In this document: piece by piece, positions 42,393 through 50,690 of the stretch | Position numbering within the stretch: the first letter of the stretch is position 1 | Layout of the letters: each line of letters opens with the position of its first letter | DNA from: Flavobacterium notoginsengisoli | GTDB taxonomy: Bacteria; Bacteroidota; Bacteroidia; Flavobacteriales; Flavobacteriaceae | NCBI RefSeq assembly: GCF_014207905.1 | Contig: NZ_JACHLB010000004.1 | Coordinates: forward strand, 186,001-250,000 | DNA length: 64,000 nt | Reading direction: 5' to 3' | The notes under the pieces: generated by a model | The model's database searches: none | What the model saw: the letters and a program-made list of their open reading frames with translations, nothing else | Told to the model about the DNA's origin: nothing | Made by a program: the position numbers and the translations under genes

Positions 42393-43004
42393 TTAAGCGT
42401 AAAAACGTTTTAAAATTTTCTTTGCATTATCTGAAGCTACAATCAATCCGCCGCTCATCATGATAATGTCTTTGAGAACCAAACGACCACCAACAGAAAG
42501 ATATGGAAATCCAAACTCTGGCGTTGGAAAATCTCCGCCCAAATTCGGGACGTAAACTTCTGGTGTTGTAATTAAAAAAGATAATGTTACAAATGCCATT
42601 CCGAATGTTAGAAGTCCGCCAACAAAGCCCAATTTAGGAAACCAAATTCCTAAAAGAACCAATAAACCTATAATTACAATAACAGTTCCTAATCCGTAAG
42701 AGAAAATGTAAGTTCTGTTAGCTTCATGCCATTTAATGTTTTTTTCAACAATTTTCCCTTCAAGGTTTTTATGTAGCGTATAGGCTTTTACCGTTTTTCC
42801 TTCATCATTCACGATTTGTTTATTAGCATCCTTATAAAAGAAACTCATAAATGGACTATTCGCGACAAGCGGAACAATTCCGTCAGCTTCATATTTAAAG
42901 GCTTTTAATCCGCCAATCCAAGCCATTACAACAAATATGGCAATTCTTAAAAAGTGAATAAAGTTGTTTTGTCCACCAGCAATAAATCGTATAAATTTTT
43001 CCAT
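42393..43004 (-). CDS. DUF417 (YkgB/RclC-like) membrane protein
   Basis: A 203-residue inner-membrane protein with four hydrophobic segments. FIHFLRIAIFVVMAWIGGLKAFKYEADGIVPLVANSPFMSFFY (approximate residues 15-58) is the DUF417 hallmark, and the C-terminal half contains GGDFPTPEFGFPYLSVGGRLVLKDIIM. In E. coli RclC, a family member, contributes to reactive chlorine resistance; the biochemical role is unclear. An AraC gene lies just upstream on the same strand, with direct repeats in the spacer. Confidence 0.85.
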   Translation of the reverse strand: MEKFIRFIAGGQNNFIHFLRIAIFVVMAWIGGLKAFKYEADGIVPLVANSPFMSFFYKDANKQIVNDEGKTVKAYTLHKNLEGKIVEKNIKWHEANRTYIFSYGLGTVIVIIGLLVLLGIWFPKLGFVGGLLTFGMAFVTLSFLITTPEVYVPNLGGDFPTPEFGFPYLSVGGRLVLKDIIMMSGGLIVASDNAKKILKRFYA

Positions 43005-43058
43005 TTTGATTATGTTTTAAGTACATACCAAAATTACTTTAGAGCTATCTGGATAAAA

Positions 43059-43086
43059 ATGGACTAAAAGGAGTTTTCATGGACTA
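43059..43086 (-). promoter_or_regulatory. Candidate AraC operator upstream of the DUF417 gene
   Basis: ATGGACTA at 43059-43066 recurs at 43079-43086, a 20-bp spacing. The second copy overlaps the AraC stop codon and the first lies about 55 bp upstream of the DUF417 start. The half-site resembles GAAAyGGACA in front of the cupin gene at 3810-3840. Confidence 0.5.
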
Positions 43087-43896
43087 TTTTGCCACAATAG
43101 AAATACCAACTTCTTTTCTGAATTCTTTGGGCGAAATACCCACACTTTTCTTAAAATAGCGACTGAAATAAAATTCATCTTCAAAATTGAGATCGTCTGC
43201 AATTTCTTTTATCGTTTTGGTCGTTAGGTGCAACAGTTTCTTTGCTTCCAAGACAATGCGATCTTGAATAAGTTGCGAAGGCGATTTTCCGAAATGTTTT
43301 TTGATTCTTTTACTGAAAGTATTCACACTCAAATTGTATTTAGAAGCATAAAAAGCGACTTCTTTTGCTTCAAGAAAATGAGAATCCAGCAAATGCTGAA
43401 ACTTCAAAATATCAGCATTTCCAATAGATTCCTGAATCTGCGGTGACATTTTGAGCTGTTTTTCTTTACTGCTTAACGCTAGAACAACCTGCAAGTAGGA
43501 CTTTAGAATCGAGTTATCATAATCTAACTCAGAGTCTTCTACCCTTTTCATTCTTTCGATAATGCTGGTAATTTCTTCGTAAATAAAATCGGAAACCGTT
43601 ACAAAAGGTTCGCTATAAATATCATTGAATAAAATTCCGTTGCAGGCTACTTCTTTTTTATGATATTCGATGCAATAAAAATCTCCGTGAAAGCTTAAAT
43701 TATTAATGAAAGGCGCTGTAGAACTTTTCCATTGTAGCAACTGATATGGAGTTAAAAACAAGAGGCATTTTCCTTTGCAATCGTAATCAGTCAAATCAAC
43801 AGAAAAAACAGCTTCTCCATCAAACATCAAAATGTTGTAATACGGTTCGTTGATTTCTTTTTCAAGAAAAGAAGATTGTTTGAGTTGGATTTTCAT
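43084..43896 (-). CDS. AraC family transcriptional regulator
   Basis: A 270-residue AraC/XylS regulator. The N-terminal cupin-like sensing domain (about 1-150: NEPYYNILMFDGEAVFSVDLTDYDCKGKCLLFLTPYQ, approximate) is followed by two HTHs: FYASKYNLSVNTFSKRIKKHFGKSPSQLIQDR and IADDLNFEDEFYFSRYFKKSVGISPKEFRKE, the usual AraC signature. It lies upstream of the DUF417 gene and is likely its activator. No divergent gene. The upstream spacer 43897-44092 holds repeat remnants (CTCCTTCGTCGAAATGA near 43983) and nothing else I can name. Confidence 0.9.
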   Translation of the reverse strand: MKIQLKQSSFLEKEINEPYYNILMFDGEAVFSVDLTDYDCKGKCLLFLTPYQLLQWKSSTAPFINNLSFHGDFYCIEYHKKEVACNGILFNDIYSEPFVTVSDFIYEEITSIIERMKRVEDSELDYDNSILKSYLQVVLALSSKEKQLKMSPQIQESIGNADILKFQHLLDSHFLEAKEVAFYASKYNLSVNTFSKRIKKHFGKSPSQLIQDRIVLEAKKLLHLTTKTIKEIADDLNFEDEFYFSRYFKKSVGISPKEFRKEVGISIVAK

Positions 43897-44092
43897 ACTA
43901 CTAAATTACAGATTTGTTTTTTGTTTCTTAGATTTTGTGCCTTGGCGTTCTGTTTTTTTTTTACCGCTGCTTGCGAAAATTTCTCCTTCGTCGAAATGAT
44001 GAACTCCGTGTTCAAAGCAAAAAACTTAAAAATATAATCTCGTAAAGACGTAAAGATAGAATAGCTTATTTATACTGATTCTTAAAGCGATT

Positions 44093-44106
44093 TTGACATT
44101 CGTCAA
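44093..44106 (+). promoter_or_regulatory. FNR-like palindromic operator
   Basis: TTGACATTCGTCAA is a perfect inverted repeat with 5-bp arms and a 4-bp spacer, the FNR geometry (TTGAT-N4-ATCAA). It ends 23 bp before the -7 box of the Crp/Fnr gene at 44158, so a bound dimer would cover the -33 region. Confidence 0.65.
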
Positions 44107-44128
44107 TGTTTTTTTCTTTGATTAACTT

Positions 44129-44136
44129 TACTTTTG
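44129..44136 (+). promoter_or_regulatory. -7 promoter box of the Crp/Fnr gene
   Basis: TACTTTTG matches TAnnTTTG and lies 22 bp upstream of the ATG. Confidence 0.55.
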
Positions 44137-44157
44137 AAAATGATTAATTTTTGAGAA

Positions 44158-44727
44158 ATGATAAGTGAACTTGAAGCTTTAATTCAGAGCAAATTACAAT
44201 TGGAAAATGAGGATTTGAACACCGTTCTTTCCTGCTTTAAATTAGTGCATGCAAAGAAAAATGAACAATTGCTTAAAAGCGGTGCAATTGCAGACAAAAT
44301 CTTTTTTATAAATAAAGGCTGTTTAAGACTCTATTACAGCACAGAAGATCATGCCGTTGCTACCCGTTTTATGGCTTTTGAAGGTACATTTCTAACTTCA
44401 ATTGTGAGTTTTATTTCGAGAGAACCTAGCGTAGAATATATTGAAGCCGTTGAAAATTCAGAGCTTTTAGCGATTTCTTACGACGATTTTTTTCGACTTC
44501 GAAATACGATTCCGCAATGGGACAAAATGTACATTTATATTCTCGAATACGGTTTAACTGTTATCACTTCTAAGCTCAGCAGTTTATTGACACAAAACGC
44601 TGCCGAAAGATATCGCAATCTTCTTAAAAACAATCCAGAACTTATTCAGAGATTATCTAATGCCAATCTTGCTTCCTATCTTAATATTTCGCCAGAAACA
44701 TTAAGCAGAATAAAATCACAGATTTAA
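44158..44727 (+). CDS. Crp/Fnr family regulator with an FNR-type recognition helix
   Basis: A 189-residue regulator. The beta-roll contains KKNEQLLKSGAIADKIFFINKGCLRLYY, and the C-terminal HTH is ANLASYLNISPETLSRIKSQI. The helix PETLSR keeps the Glu, Ser and Arg of FNR's VETISR and lacks CRP's extra Arg, which fits the TTGAC-N4-GTCAA palindrome upstream. There is no N-terminal cysteine cluster, so an Fe-S oxygen sensor as in E. coli FNR is not supported. It ends 47 bp before ilvD. Autoregulation is inferred. Confidence 0.87.
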   Translation: MISELEALIQSKLQLENEDLNTVLSCFKLVHAKKNEQLLKSGAIADKIFFINKGCLRLYYSTEDHAVATRFMAFEGTFLTSIVSFISREPSVEYIEAVENSELLAISYDDFFRLRNTIPQWDKMYIYILEYGLTVITSKLSSLLTQNAAERYRNLLKNNPELIQRLSNANLASYLNISPETLSRIKSQI

Positions 44728-44773
44728 CACGCTGTAAAACATCAAAAAACAACATTAAAAAACATTTTCTATC

Positions 44774-46465
44774 ATGAGAAGTGATGAAGTAAAAAAAGGT
44801 GTTCAACGAACTCCTCATAGATCTTTATTGCGAGCTACGGGCTTGAAAAACGAAGATTTCGGCAAACCTTTTATCGGCGTTGCCAATTCATTTATTGAAA
44901 TTATTCCGGGGCATTTTTTCCTAAATAAAGTTTCTGAAATTATTAAAGAAGAAATTCGTGCCAATGGCTGCGTTCCATTCGAATTTAATACCATCGGAAT
45001 AGATGACGGAATTGCAATGGGTCACGACGGAATGTTGTATTCTCTTCCTAGCCGAGAAATCATTGCCAATTCTATTGAAAGTGTTATGAATGCTCATAAA
45101 TTAGATGCTATGATTGCGATTCCAAATTGCGACAAAATTGTTCCTGGAATGATTATGGGCGCTTTGCGAGTTGATGTTCCAACCATTTTTGCAAGTGGCG
45201 GTCCAATGTCTAAAGGATATACCAAAAACGGAACTGCAATTGATTTAGCTTCTGCATTTGAAGCCGTTGGAAAACACGAAGCAGGAAAAATAACCGACGA
45301 AGAATTGTACGACATTGAATGCAACGCCTGCCCAAGTGGCGGAAGCTGTTCTGGAATGTTTACTGCCAATTCTATGAACACTTTAATGGAAGCAATGGGA
45401 ATTGCTTTGCCTGGAAACGGAACTATTTTGGCTCAAACTCCAGAACGTGAACAATTGTATCGTCAAGCAGCTAAAAGAATCTGCGATATTGCTAAAGATC
45501 AACAAGCAATAGAAAAATTCAAACTTAAAAACATTTTGAATGAAAATGCCGTAAGAAATGCTTTTGCAGTCGATATGGCAATGGGCGGAAGTACAAATAC
45601 TGTTTTGCATATACTTGCAATTGCAAATGAAGCCAACGTTGCTTTTAAACTTCAAGATATTAATACCATTTCTGGAAAGGTTGCTCATATCGCTAAAATT
45701 TCGCCAAGTTTAAGCACCGTTCACATGGAAGATATTAATCGAGCTGGCGGTGTAAATGCGGTAATGAAAGAAATAAACAAAAGAGGCTCAGGTGTTTTAA
45801 TTGACAATCTGACTATTGGCGGTGAAACTTTATTAGAAAAAATTGCCAATGCAGAAATCAAAGACACAAATATTATTCATACTATTGATAATCCGTACAG
45901 TAAAGTTGGAGGATTGGCAATTTTATATGGAAATTTGGCTGAACAAGGCGCGGTAATTAAAACGGCTGGTTTAACGGGCGATCGCGTATTTACAGGAAGC
46001 GCGGTTTGTTTTGACGGTCAAGCCGAAGCTATTGCCGGAATTATGATGGGAAAAGTAAAAGCTGGTAATGTTGTCGTTATCCGTTACGAAGGTCCAAAAG
46101 GCGGTCCAGGAATGCAGGAAATGCTTTCACCAACTAGTTTGATTATGGGAATGGGATTAGGAAGTTCTGTCGCTTTAATTACCGATGGAAGATTCAGCGG
46201 CGCTACAAGAGGCGCTTCAATCGGACATGTTTCTCCCGAGGCAGCAGAAGGCGGAATGATTGGTTTGGTGCAAGATGGAGACGAAATTCATATTGATGTG
46301 GATCAATACATTTTATCTGTCAATTTAACTGATGAAGAAATAGCCAAACGAAAAGAAAATTTCAAACCAGTGAAAAAAATATTAAATTCTAAATGGCTTT
46401 TGCAATACAGAGCATTAGTAACAAATGCCAGTACAGGCGCGATATTACGAACAGATTTGGACTAA
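44774..46465 (+). CDS. ilvD: Dihydroxy-acid dehydratase
   Basis: A 563-residue IlvD/Edd family dehydratase converting 2,3-dihydroxy-isovalerate (or methylvalerate) to the 2-oxo acid in valine and isoleucine synthesis. Fe-S ligand candidates are C119 ([11 protein letters not shown]) and C186 ([18 protein letters not shown]), with [25 protein letters not shown] before them. No other branched-chain genes are nearby; its neighbour is a Crp/Fnr gene 47 bp upstream. It could be the biosynthetic enzyme or a sugar-acid dehydratase paralogue. A strong terminator follows. Confidence 0.9.
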   Translation: MRSDEVKKGVQRTPHRSLLRATGLKNEDFGKPFIGVANSFIEIIPGHFFLNKVSEIIKEEIRANGCVPFEFNTIGIDDGIAMGHDGMLYSLPSREIIANSIESVMNAHKLDAMIAIPNCDKIVPGMIMGALRVDVPTIFASGGPMSKGYTKNGTAIDLASAFEAVGKHEAGKITDEELYDIECNACPSGGSCSGMFTANSMNTLMEAMGIALPGNGTILAQTPEREQLYRQAAKRICDIAKDQQAIEKFKLKNILNENAVRNAFAVDMAMGGSTNTVLHILAIANEANVAFKLQDINTISGKVAHIAKISPSLSTVHMEDINRAGGVNAVMKEINKRGSGVLIDNLTIGGETLLEKIANAEIKDTNIIHTIDNPYSKVGGLAILYGNLAEQGAVIKTAGLTGDRVFTGSAVCFDGQAEAIAGIMMGKVKAGNVVVIRYEGPKGGPGMQEMLSPTSLIMGMGLGSSVALITDGRFSGATRGASIGHVSPEAAEGGMIGLVQDGDEIHIDVDQYILSVNLTDEEIAKRKENFKPVKKILNSKWLLQYRALVTNASTGAILRTDLD

Positions 46466-46488
46466 AAACTAGATTTTCAAATACTTAA

Positions 46489-46522
46489 AAAAAAGCTAAA
46501 TCAAATTTGATTTAGCTTTTTT
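46489..46522 (+). terminator. Terminator of ilvD
   Basis: AAAAAAGCTAAATCAAA pairs perfectly with TTTGATTTAGCTTTTTT, about 24 bp after the stop codon. Confidence 0.9.
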
Positions 46523-46583
46523 CATTTTTTTTTAATATATTTATAAAATAAAGCTCAAAACTATCCACCTTAAATTATTAAAA

Positions 46584-46757
46584 ATGGAAAAAATAACATC
46601 CAAAAAATCTCTAATGCTGCTATCCGTTGGAATTTTCATTATCGCTGCTTCACTAATTATTCCTCATTTTATAAAGATTTCAGATTTATCAAGAGGATTA
46701 ATTGTTGGAATGGGTCTTGGAATGTTATTATTAGCACTTAGCCCTAAAAGAATATAA
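46584..46757 (+). CDS. Small two-helix membrane protein, 57 residues
   Basis: A 57-residue protein I read directly between the ilvD terminator and the glycosyltransferase gene. Two hydrophobic segments (LMLLSVGIFIIAASLIIPHF, then GLIVGMGLGMLLLALSP) are separated by a short polar turn KISDLSRG; a basic head MEKITSKK and tail PKRI suggest both ends face the cytoplasm. It has an ATG start and clean stop. Function unknown. It is convergent with the glycosyltransferase gene, 14 bp apart. Confidence 0.7.
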   Translation: MEKITSKKSLMLLSVGIFIIAASLIIPHFIKISDLSRGLIVGMGLGMLLLALSPKRI

Positions 46758-46771
46758 GTTATAATTGCATT

Positions 46772-48202
46772 TTATTTCTTCGTAAAACCTTTTCTAGTCA
46801 TTTCGCCCCAGCCTTTAGTTCCCATAATTTTTTCTTTATAACCAATTAAAGCGGAATATACCGTAAGCGGATGAAAATAGATTGGCTCTATAAATGCGGC
46901 CATTAAAAGCTTAAAAAAATCTGCTTGCTTTGGGTATTTGTGATAAGTTCTTTCTTCGCTAAACAATGCAATAACCGAAAAGAAAACGGCAAAAGAGTAC
47001 ACAAATAAGAGCAATAGGAAAAAGAAATGCCAGTTTAATAATCCGAAAATTATAAATATAAAGGTTATTACAAGTCCAATAAATTCGATACCTGGAGCTA
47101 GAAACTCAAACAATGTCCAATACGGAACGCTCAGCATTCCTAAAAGTTTATACTTTGGATTTAGAAACATTCTCTTGTGAAAACTTAATGTTTCAATTGT
47201 TCCTCTCATCCATCTGCTTCTTTGCTTTTTAAATATCTTAAAATCTTCTGGAGCTTCTGTCCAACAAAGTGGATCTGGAATATAACTTACCGCATAAGGC
47301 AGTTTATTTTCAAGCATATAACGACGCATTCTCACAATCAGCTCCATATCTTCTCCGACTGTTTTCGTGCTGTAACCACCAGCTAAAATGGCAATTTCTT
47401 TATCAAATGCACCAAAAGCGCCACTAATTAGTAAAAGCCCGTCTAGCCTTCCCCACGCCATTCTTCCTAAAAGGAAAGCTCTCAAATATTCTAAAACCTG
47501 AATTCTAGGTAACATCACATCTGGAATATTCACTTCTACTAAACGTCCGTTTTTTATAATACATTGATTGGCAATTCGCACTACGCCTCCAGTTGCAATA
47601 ATTCTTTTGCCTTGAGATTCTAAAAATGGTTTTGCTAATTTCAAAAGCGAATCTTTGTCTAGAATACAATCAACATCAATACAAACAACATATGGATTCT
47701 GAGCAATGTTTAAGCCAACATTCAAAGCGTCGGCTTTACCTCCATTTTCTTTGTCTACAACTATTAATTTTTTAAAAGCTGCATTTCTAGACGTATAAAT
47801 TCCTTTTATTTTTTTGGTTTCAATTTTAGGATGAATATCCAAATCGGTCAAAACAAGATCGTAAGTTTTTACTAAGATTTCCATCGAATTGTCTTTACTT
47901 CCGTCATTTACCACGATAACCTGATAATTATTGTAATTTAATGAAAGTAAAGATTTTACATTTTCTTCGATAGTAAATCCTTCATTATATGCCGGCGCAA
48001 TTAGAGAAAGTTTTGGCGCAAATTCGCTAGTCAGAAGCACTTCGTAATCTACAAAACTATTTTTCTTCAAATAACCTCTTAATTCCTTTTGCGAAAGATA
48101 GGCCAATATTAAATATGAAGACATGATTAGTATAGCATACCCCAAAATAAGAAGTATGTAAACATCTAAAAACCATGTTATGTCTGTATTAAAAAAGGTC
48201 AT
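46772..48202 (-). CDS. Membrane GT2 processive glycosyltransferase (PgaC/BcsA-like)
   Basis: A 476-residue polysaccharide synthase. One N-terminal TM (about 12-35), then a cytoplasmic GT2 domain with LIAPAYNEGFTIEENV, VVNDGSKDNS, the metal-binding VCIDVDCILD, the acceptor motif GEDMELIVRMRRY and KKQRSRWMRGTIET (the Q/RxxRW processivity motif), followed by four C-terminal TMs (about 360-450). These features mark an enzyme that makes and extrudes a beta-linked polymer from a UDP-sugar. Last gene of the five-gene sensing and export operon. Confidence 0.9.
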   Translation of the reverse strand: MTFFNTDITWFLDVYILLILGYAILIMSSYLILAYLSQKELRGYLKKNSFVDYEVLLTSEFAPKLSLIAPAYNEGFTIEENVKSLLSLNYNNYQVIVVNDGSKDNSMEILVKTYDLVLTDLDIHPKIETKKIKGIYTSRNAAFKKLIVVDKENGGKADALNVGLNIAQNPYVVCIDVDCILDKDSLLKLAKPFLESQGKRIIATGGVVRIANQCIIKNGRLVEVNIPDVMLPRIQVLEYLRAFLLGRMAWGRLDGLLLISGAFGAFDKEIAILAGGYSTKTVGEDMELIVRMRRYMLENKLPYAVSYIPDPLCWTEAPEDFKIFKKQRSRWMRGTIETLSFHKRMFLNPKYKLLGMLSVPYWTLFEFLAPGIEFIGLVITFIFIIFGLLNWHFFFLLLLFVYSFAVFFSVIALFSEERTYHKYPKQADFFKLLMAAFIEPIYFHPLTVYSALIGYKEKIMGTKGWGEMTRKGFTKK

Positions 48203-48212
48203 TCTTTTCTGC

Positions 48213-49031
48213 TTATATTGTTAACGCTTGCAAAACACTTTGTGCTTCATATTTTATAATTGTGTTCGGAGCTTTGGTACTCAATTCTGCTACAAATGGG
48301 ACTTTTTGCGTCAGTTTCAGCTCTTTTATAAGTTTCAAGCCTAAAGAAACTACAGTCGTATTTTGCGATTCTAATAAAAGTTCAACACCTTTTGTATCTC
48401 CAATATCGTGTTTTTTGAAAGCACTTATAATATTTACCTGCGTCCATTCGTCAATAATATCAGTATGCTCAGTCAAGTGCACAATTCCTTTTACTCCTTC
48501 TAATTTAATTCCGGCATTTATAGCAGTAATTTTTAAAGTTTTATTTCGGGCTTTAGTGCAAGCTATAATCTGATCAAAAGCTTCATTGATATTAAATTCG
48601 GCTAATTCGGTGATTCCTTTGCATTTTATTTCCCAACTAAAGTTTTTCAGTTTTTTAAAAGAATCTTTTATTAATCCTGAATCTTTATAAAATTGTTCAA
48701 GTTTTTGAGCATAAATACCTTCATAATTTTTATGGAGATTAATAAGTGTTTCTGTCAAAACTGTTCTAAAAAAACTGGTATCAAAAAGTACCATGAAATT
48801 TTTATCCTTTTTGATTTCGGCATAAAGAACGTCTTCAAAAATTACTGAAGAAAGTACTTTTTCTATCAATTCATTGTACTCATTTCTAAGTTTTTCTCTT
48901 TTAATATTCCTATTTCTGCTCGCCACAATTAAGAGATAAAAGACAAACGAGGCTAAAACAAATAGATAAATTGAGAAAGTTAGGAAAGGTATTTCCCATT
49001 CTCCACTTTTATATAGTTCCCAAAGGTTCAT
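48213..49031 (-). CDS. HEAT-like repeat protein with one N-terminal TM
   Basis: A 272-residue protein. A TM segment at about residues 14-38 (PFLTFSIYLFVLASFVFYLLIV) is followed by a charged cytoplasmic body with several alpha-helical hairpins of HEAT/armadillo style (for example ITELAEFNINEAFDQIIACTKARNKTLKITAINAGIKLEGVKGIVHL, approximate residues 148-195). It has no catalytic motif. Its place between a TPR/barrel outer-membrane protein and the polysaccharide synthase suggests a scaffold, like accessory subunits of synthase-dependent export systems. I know of no named homologue. Confidence 0.78.
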   Translation of the reverse strand: MNLWELYKSGEWEIPFLTFSIYLFVLASFVFYLLIVASRNRNIKREKLRNEYNELIEKVLSSVIFEDVLYAEIKKDKNFMVLFDTSFFRTVLTETLINLHKNYEGIYAQKLEQFYKDSGLIKDSFKKLKNFSWEIKCKGITELAEFNINEAFDQIIACTKARNKTLKITAINAGIKLEGVKGIVHLTEHTDIIDEWTQVNIISAFKKHDIGDTKGVELLLESQNTTVVSLGLKLIKELKLTQKVPFVAELSTKAPNTIIKYEAQSVLQALTI

Positions 49032-49033
49032 AA

Positions 49034-50248
49034 TTAAAAACGTTTGGTTACAATTAACTGTACATTAAATCTATTTCTATATTGCCCTGGAATATATTCT
49101 TCGTCTTCATACAAAAAAATGGGACGCACAAAAAACGAATCGCCAAAACGATGCTGATATTGAATTCCGATTCTATATGCTTTTAAAGGCTGTGTAAAGT
49201 TGTTATACAGATATAAATACGGCACATTTCCGTATTGAAGTTCTAATCTAATAATACGCTCTTTCTCTTCATTTGTTCTCTGAATGCTTACAACATGAGA
49301 AAATAATTCGTTTGAAGTATCATAATAAGGTCTGTAAGCAAAAGAGTAAATTCCAGGATTATAAGCAATTTGCCCCGTTACCAATGTAATATCATCAGAA
49401 TCAAAATGCATAAATCTTGCTCCAAGAGAATATTCAAATTTTTTATAAGGTTTAAAATAATATTCTAAACCTGCTTTTGCAACAGGAAAAATCGTTTCAC
49501 CAGTTGAAACTCCGGCATTGGCATACAGATAGCTTTTATTGGAAAAGGTTTGATAAAAATCGGTTTCAAACAGCATTTGTGTTTCATTGCTTACGTTTCC
49601 TATGTTTGCTCTTCCTACAATGGCAGATTTGCTGAATTTGTGTGAATACTCCGCATAACCATAATGAAAAGGCGATTGTCCAGGATCTGAAGTTGAGATA
49701 TTCAAATAAGAAACCGATACTGCATTTTTTGCTTTACGCCCGATTAAGGTGCGAATTCCTTTAAATGCCTGCGTACTATTATCAGCAAAAGATGCTTTTT
49801 CAATTAATTCTAAAGCTTCTTGATCGCGATTTAATTTTTCTAGACAAATTGCTTTTATTTTAATAATCTCAGCAGATTTCGGATCAATTGCCAAATATTT
49901 ATCGCAGTAGAAATTACATTTCTCATAATTCTCCGACCAGAAATAAACATTAATTATAGCTTGCAACGCTTCTGTATTCGGGTTTACTCGATCTGTTAAT
50001 GGAGATAAAGTTTTGATTGCCGATTTATAGTCTTTTTTCCAGCTATAAATTCGTCCTGTATAGGTTTGAATATCTTCATCTTGAGGATATTTGGCGCGTA
50101 TTGGTTCTATCAATGATAAAGCTTTGTCGTAGTTTCCTTTTTCAACCTCACGTTTTGCGTTGGCTAAAGTTTCATCGACATTAATTTCCTGAGCAGTTAC
50201 GATAGAAGAAATAAATAAAAGGCAGATAAAATAATATATAGATTTCAT
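49034..50248 (-). CDS. TPR plus outer-membrane beta-barrel protein (YaiO family)
   Basis: A 404-residue protein with a signal peptide (MKSIYYFICLLFISSIVTAQ). Residues about 25-165 hold four TPR-like helical hairpins (for example ANAKREVEKGNYDKALSLIEPIRAKYPQDEDI), and the rest alternates aromatic/polar beta strands ending in KRF, with a terminal Phe as in outer-membrane barrels. The layout (TPR then barrel) recalls PgaA and BcsC, which thread a polymer out of the periplasm. Its start overlaps the receiver gene's stop by 1 bp (TAATG), implying coupling. Confidence 0.85.
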   Translation of the reverse strand: MKSIYYFICLLFISSIVTAQEINVDETLANAKREVEKGNYDKALSLIEPIRAKYPQDEDIQTYTGRIYSWKKDYKSAIKTLSPLTDRVNPNTEALQAIINVYFWSENYEKCNFYCDKYLAIDPKSAEIIKIKAICLEKLNRDQEALELIEKASFADNSTQAFKGIRTLIGRKAKNAVSVSYLNISTSDPGQSPFHYGYAEYSHKFSKSAIVGRANIGNVSNETQMLFETDFYQTFSNKSYLYANAGVSTGETIFPVAKAGLEYYFKPYKKFEYSLGARFMHFDSDDITLVTGQIAYNPGIYSFAYRPYYDTSNELFSHVVSIQRTNEEKERIIRLELQYGNVPYLYLYNNFTQPLKAYRIGIQYQHRFGDSFFVRPIFLYEDEEYIPGQYRNRFNVQLIVTKRF

Positions 50249-50613
50249 TAGACACGTGTATTTAGTAATTTATTGATTCTCACTAAAAGCACAGCCGGAC
50301 TGACTGGTTTTGCAATAAATTCATTGGCTCCGATATCAAACGAATCCAATTCTGTTTGTTCTATGCCAGACGAAGTTAAGATAATAACCGGAACATCAGA
50401 TTTCAGAGTTTCCCTAACATATTGCGTAATTTCCATTCCGCTAATACCGGGCATATTAATATCGGTAAGAATTAGATTGTAATTATCGTTTACTATTGCA
50501 TCTAGCGCATCTTTACCATCAGAAAATTGGTCAACACTAAATCCTTTAGATTCTAAGAAAAAAGATAATGATTTGCGTAGGATGTCATTATCTTCGGCTA
50601 AAATTATTCTCAT
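50248..50613 (-). CDS. Single-domain response regulator (CheY-like)
   Basis: A 121-residue receiver without an output domain: acidic pocket LAEDNDIL, phospho-acceptor D51 in LILTDINMPG, conserved Thr/Ser in VIILTSSG and Lys in FIAKPVSP. It presumably takes phosphate from the adjacent hybrid kinase and acts by protein contact, perhaps with the HEAT protein or the synthase. It sits between the kinase (77-bp gap) and the outer-membrane gene (1-bp overlap). Confidence 0.92.
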   Translation of the reverse strand: MRIILAEDNDILRKSLSFFLESKGFSVDQFSDGKDALDAIVNDNYNLILTDINMPGISGMEITQYVRETLKSDVPVIILTSSGIEQTELDSFDIGANEFIAKPVSPAVLLVRINKLLNTRV

Positions 50614-50690
50614 TTTTTAAAATTTTAAACTTGGGGCAAAAATTTAATTATAACGTCAGAATTGTAAAGCTATTGCTTATTTCTCTTTTA

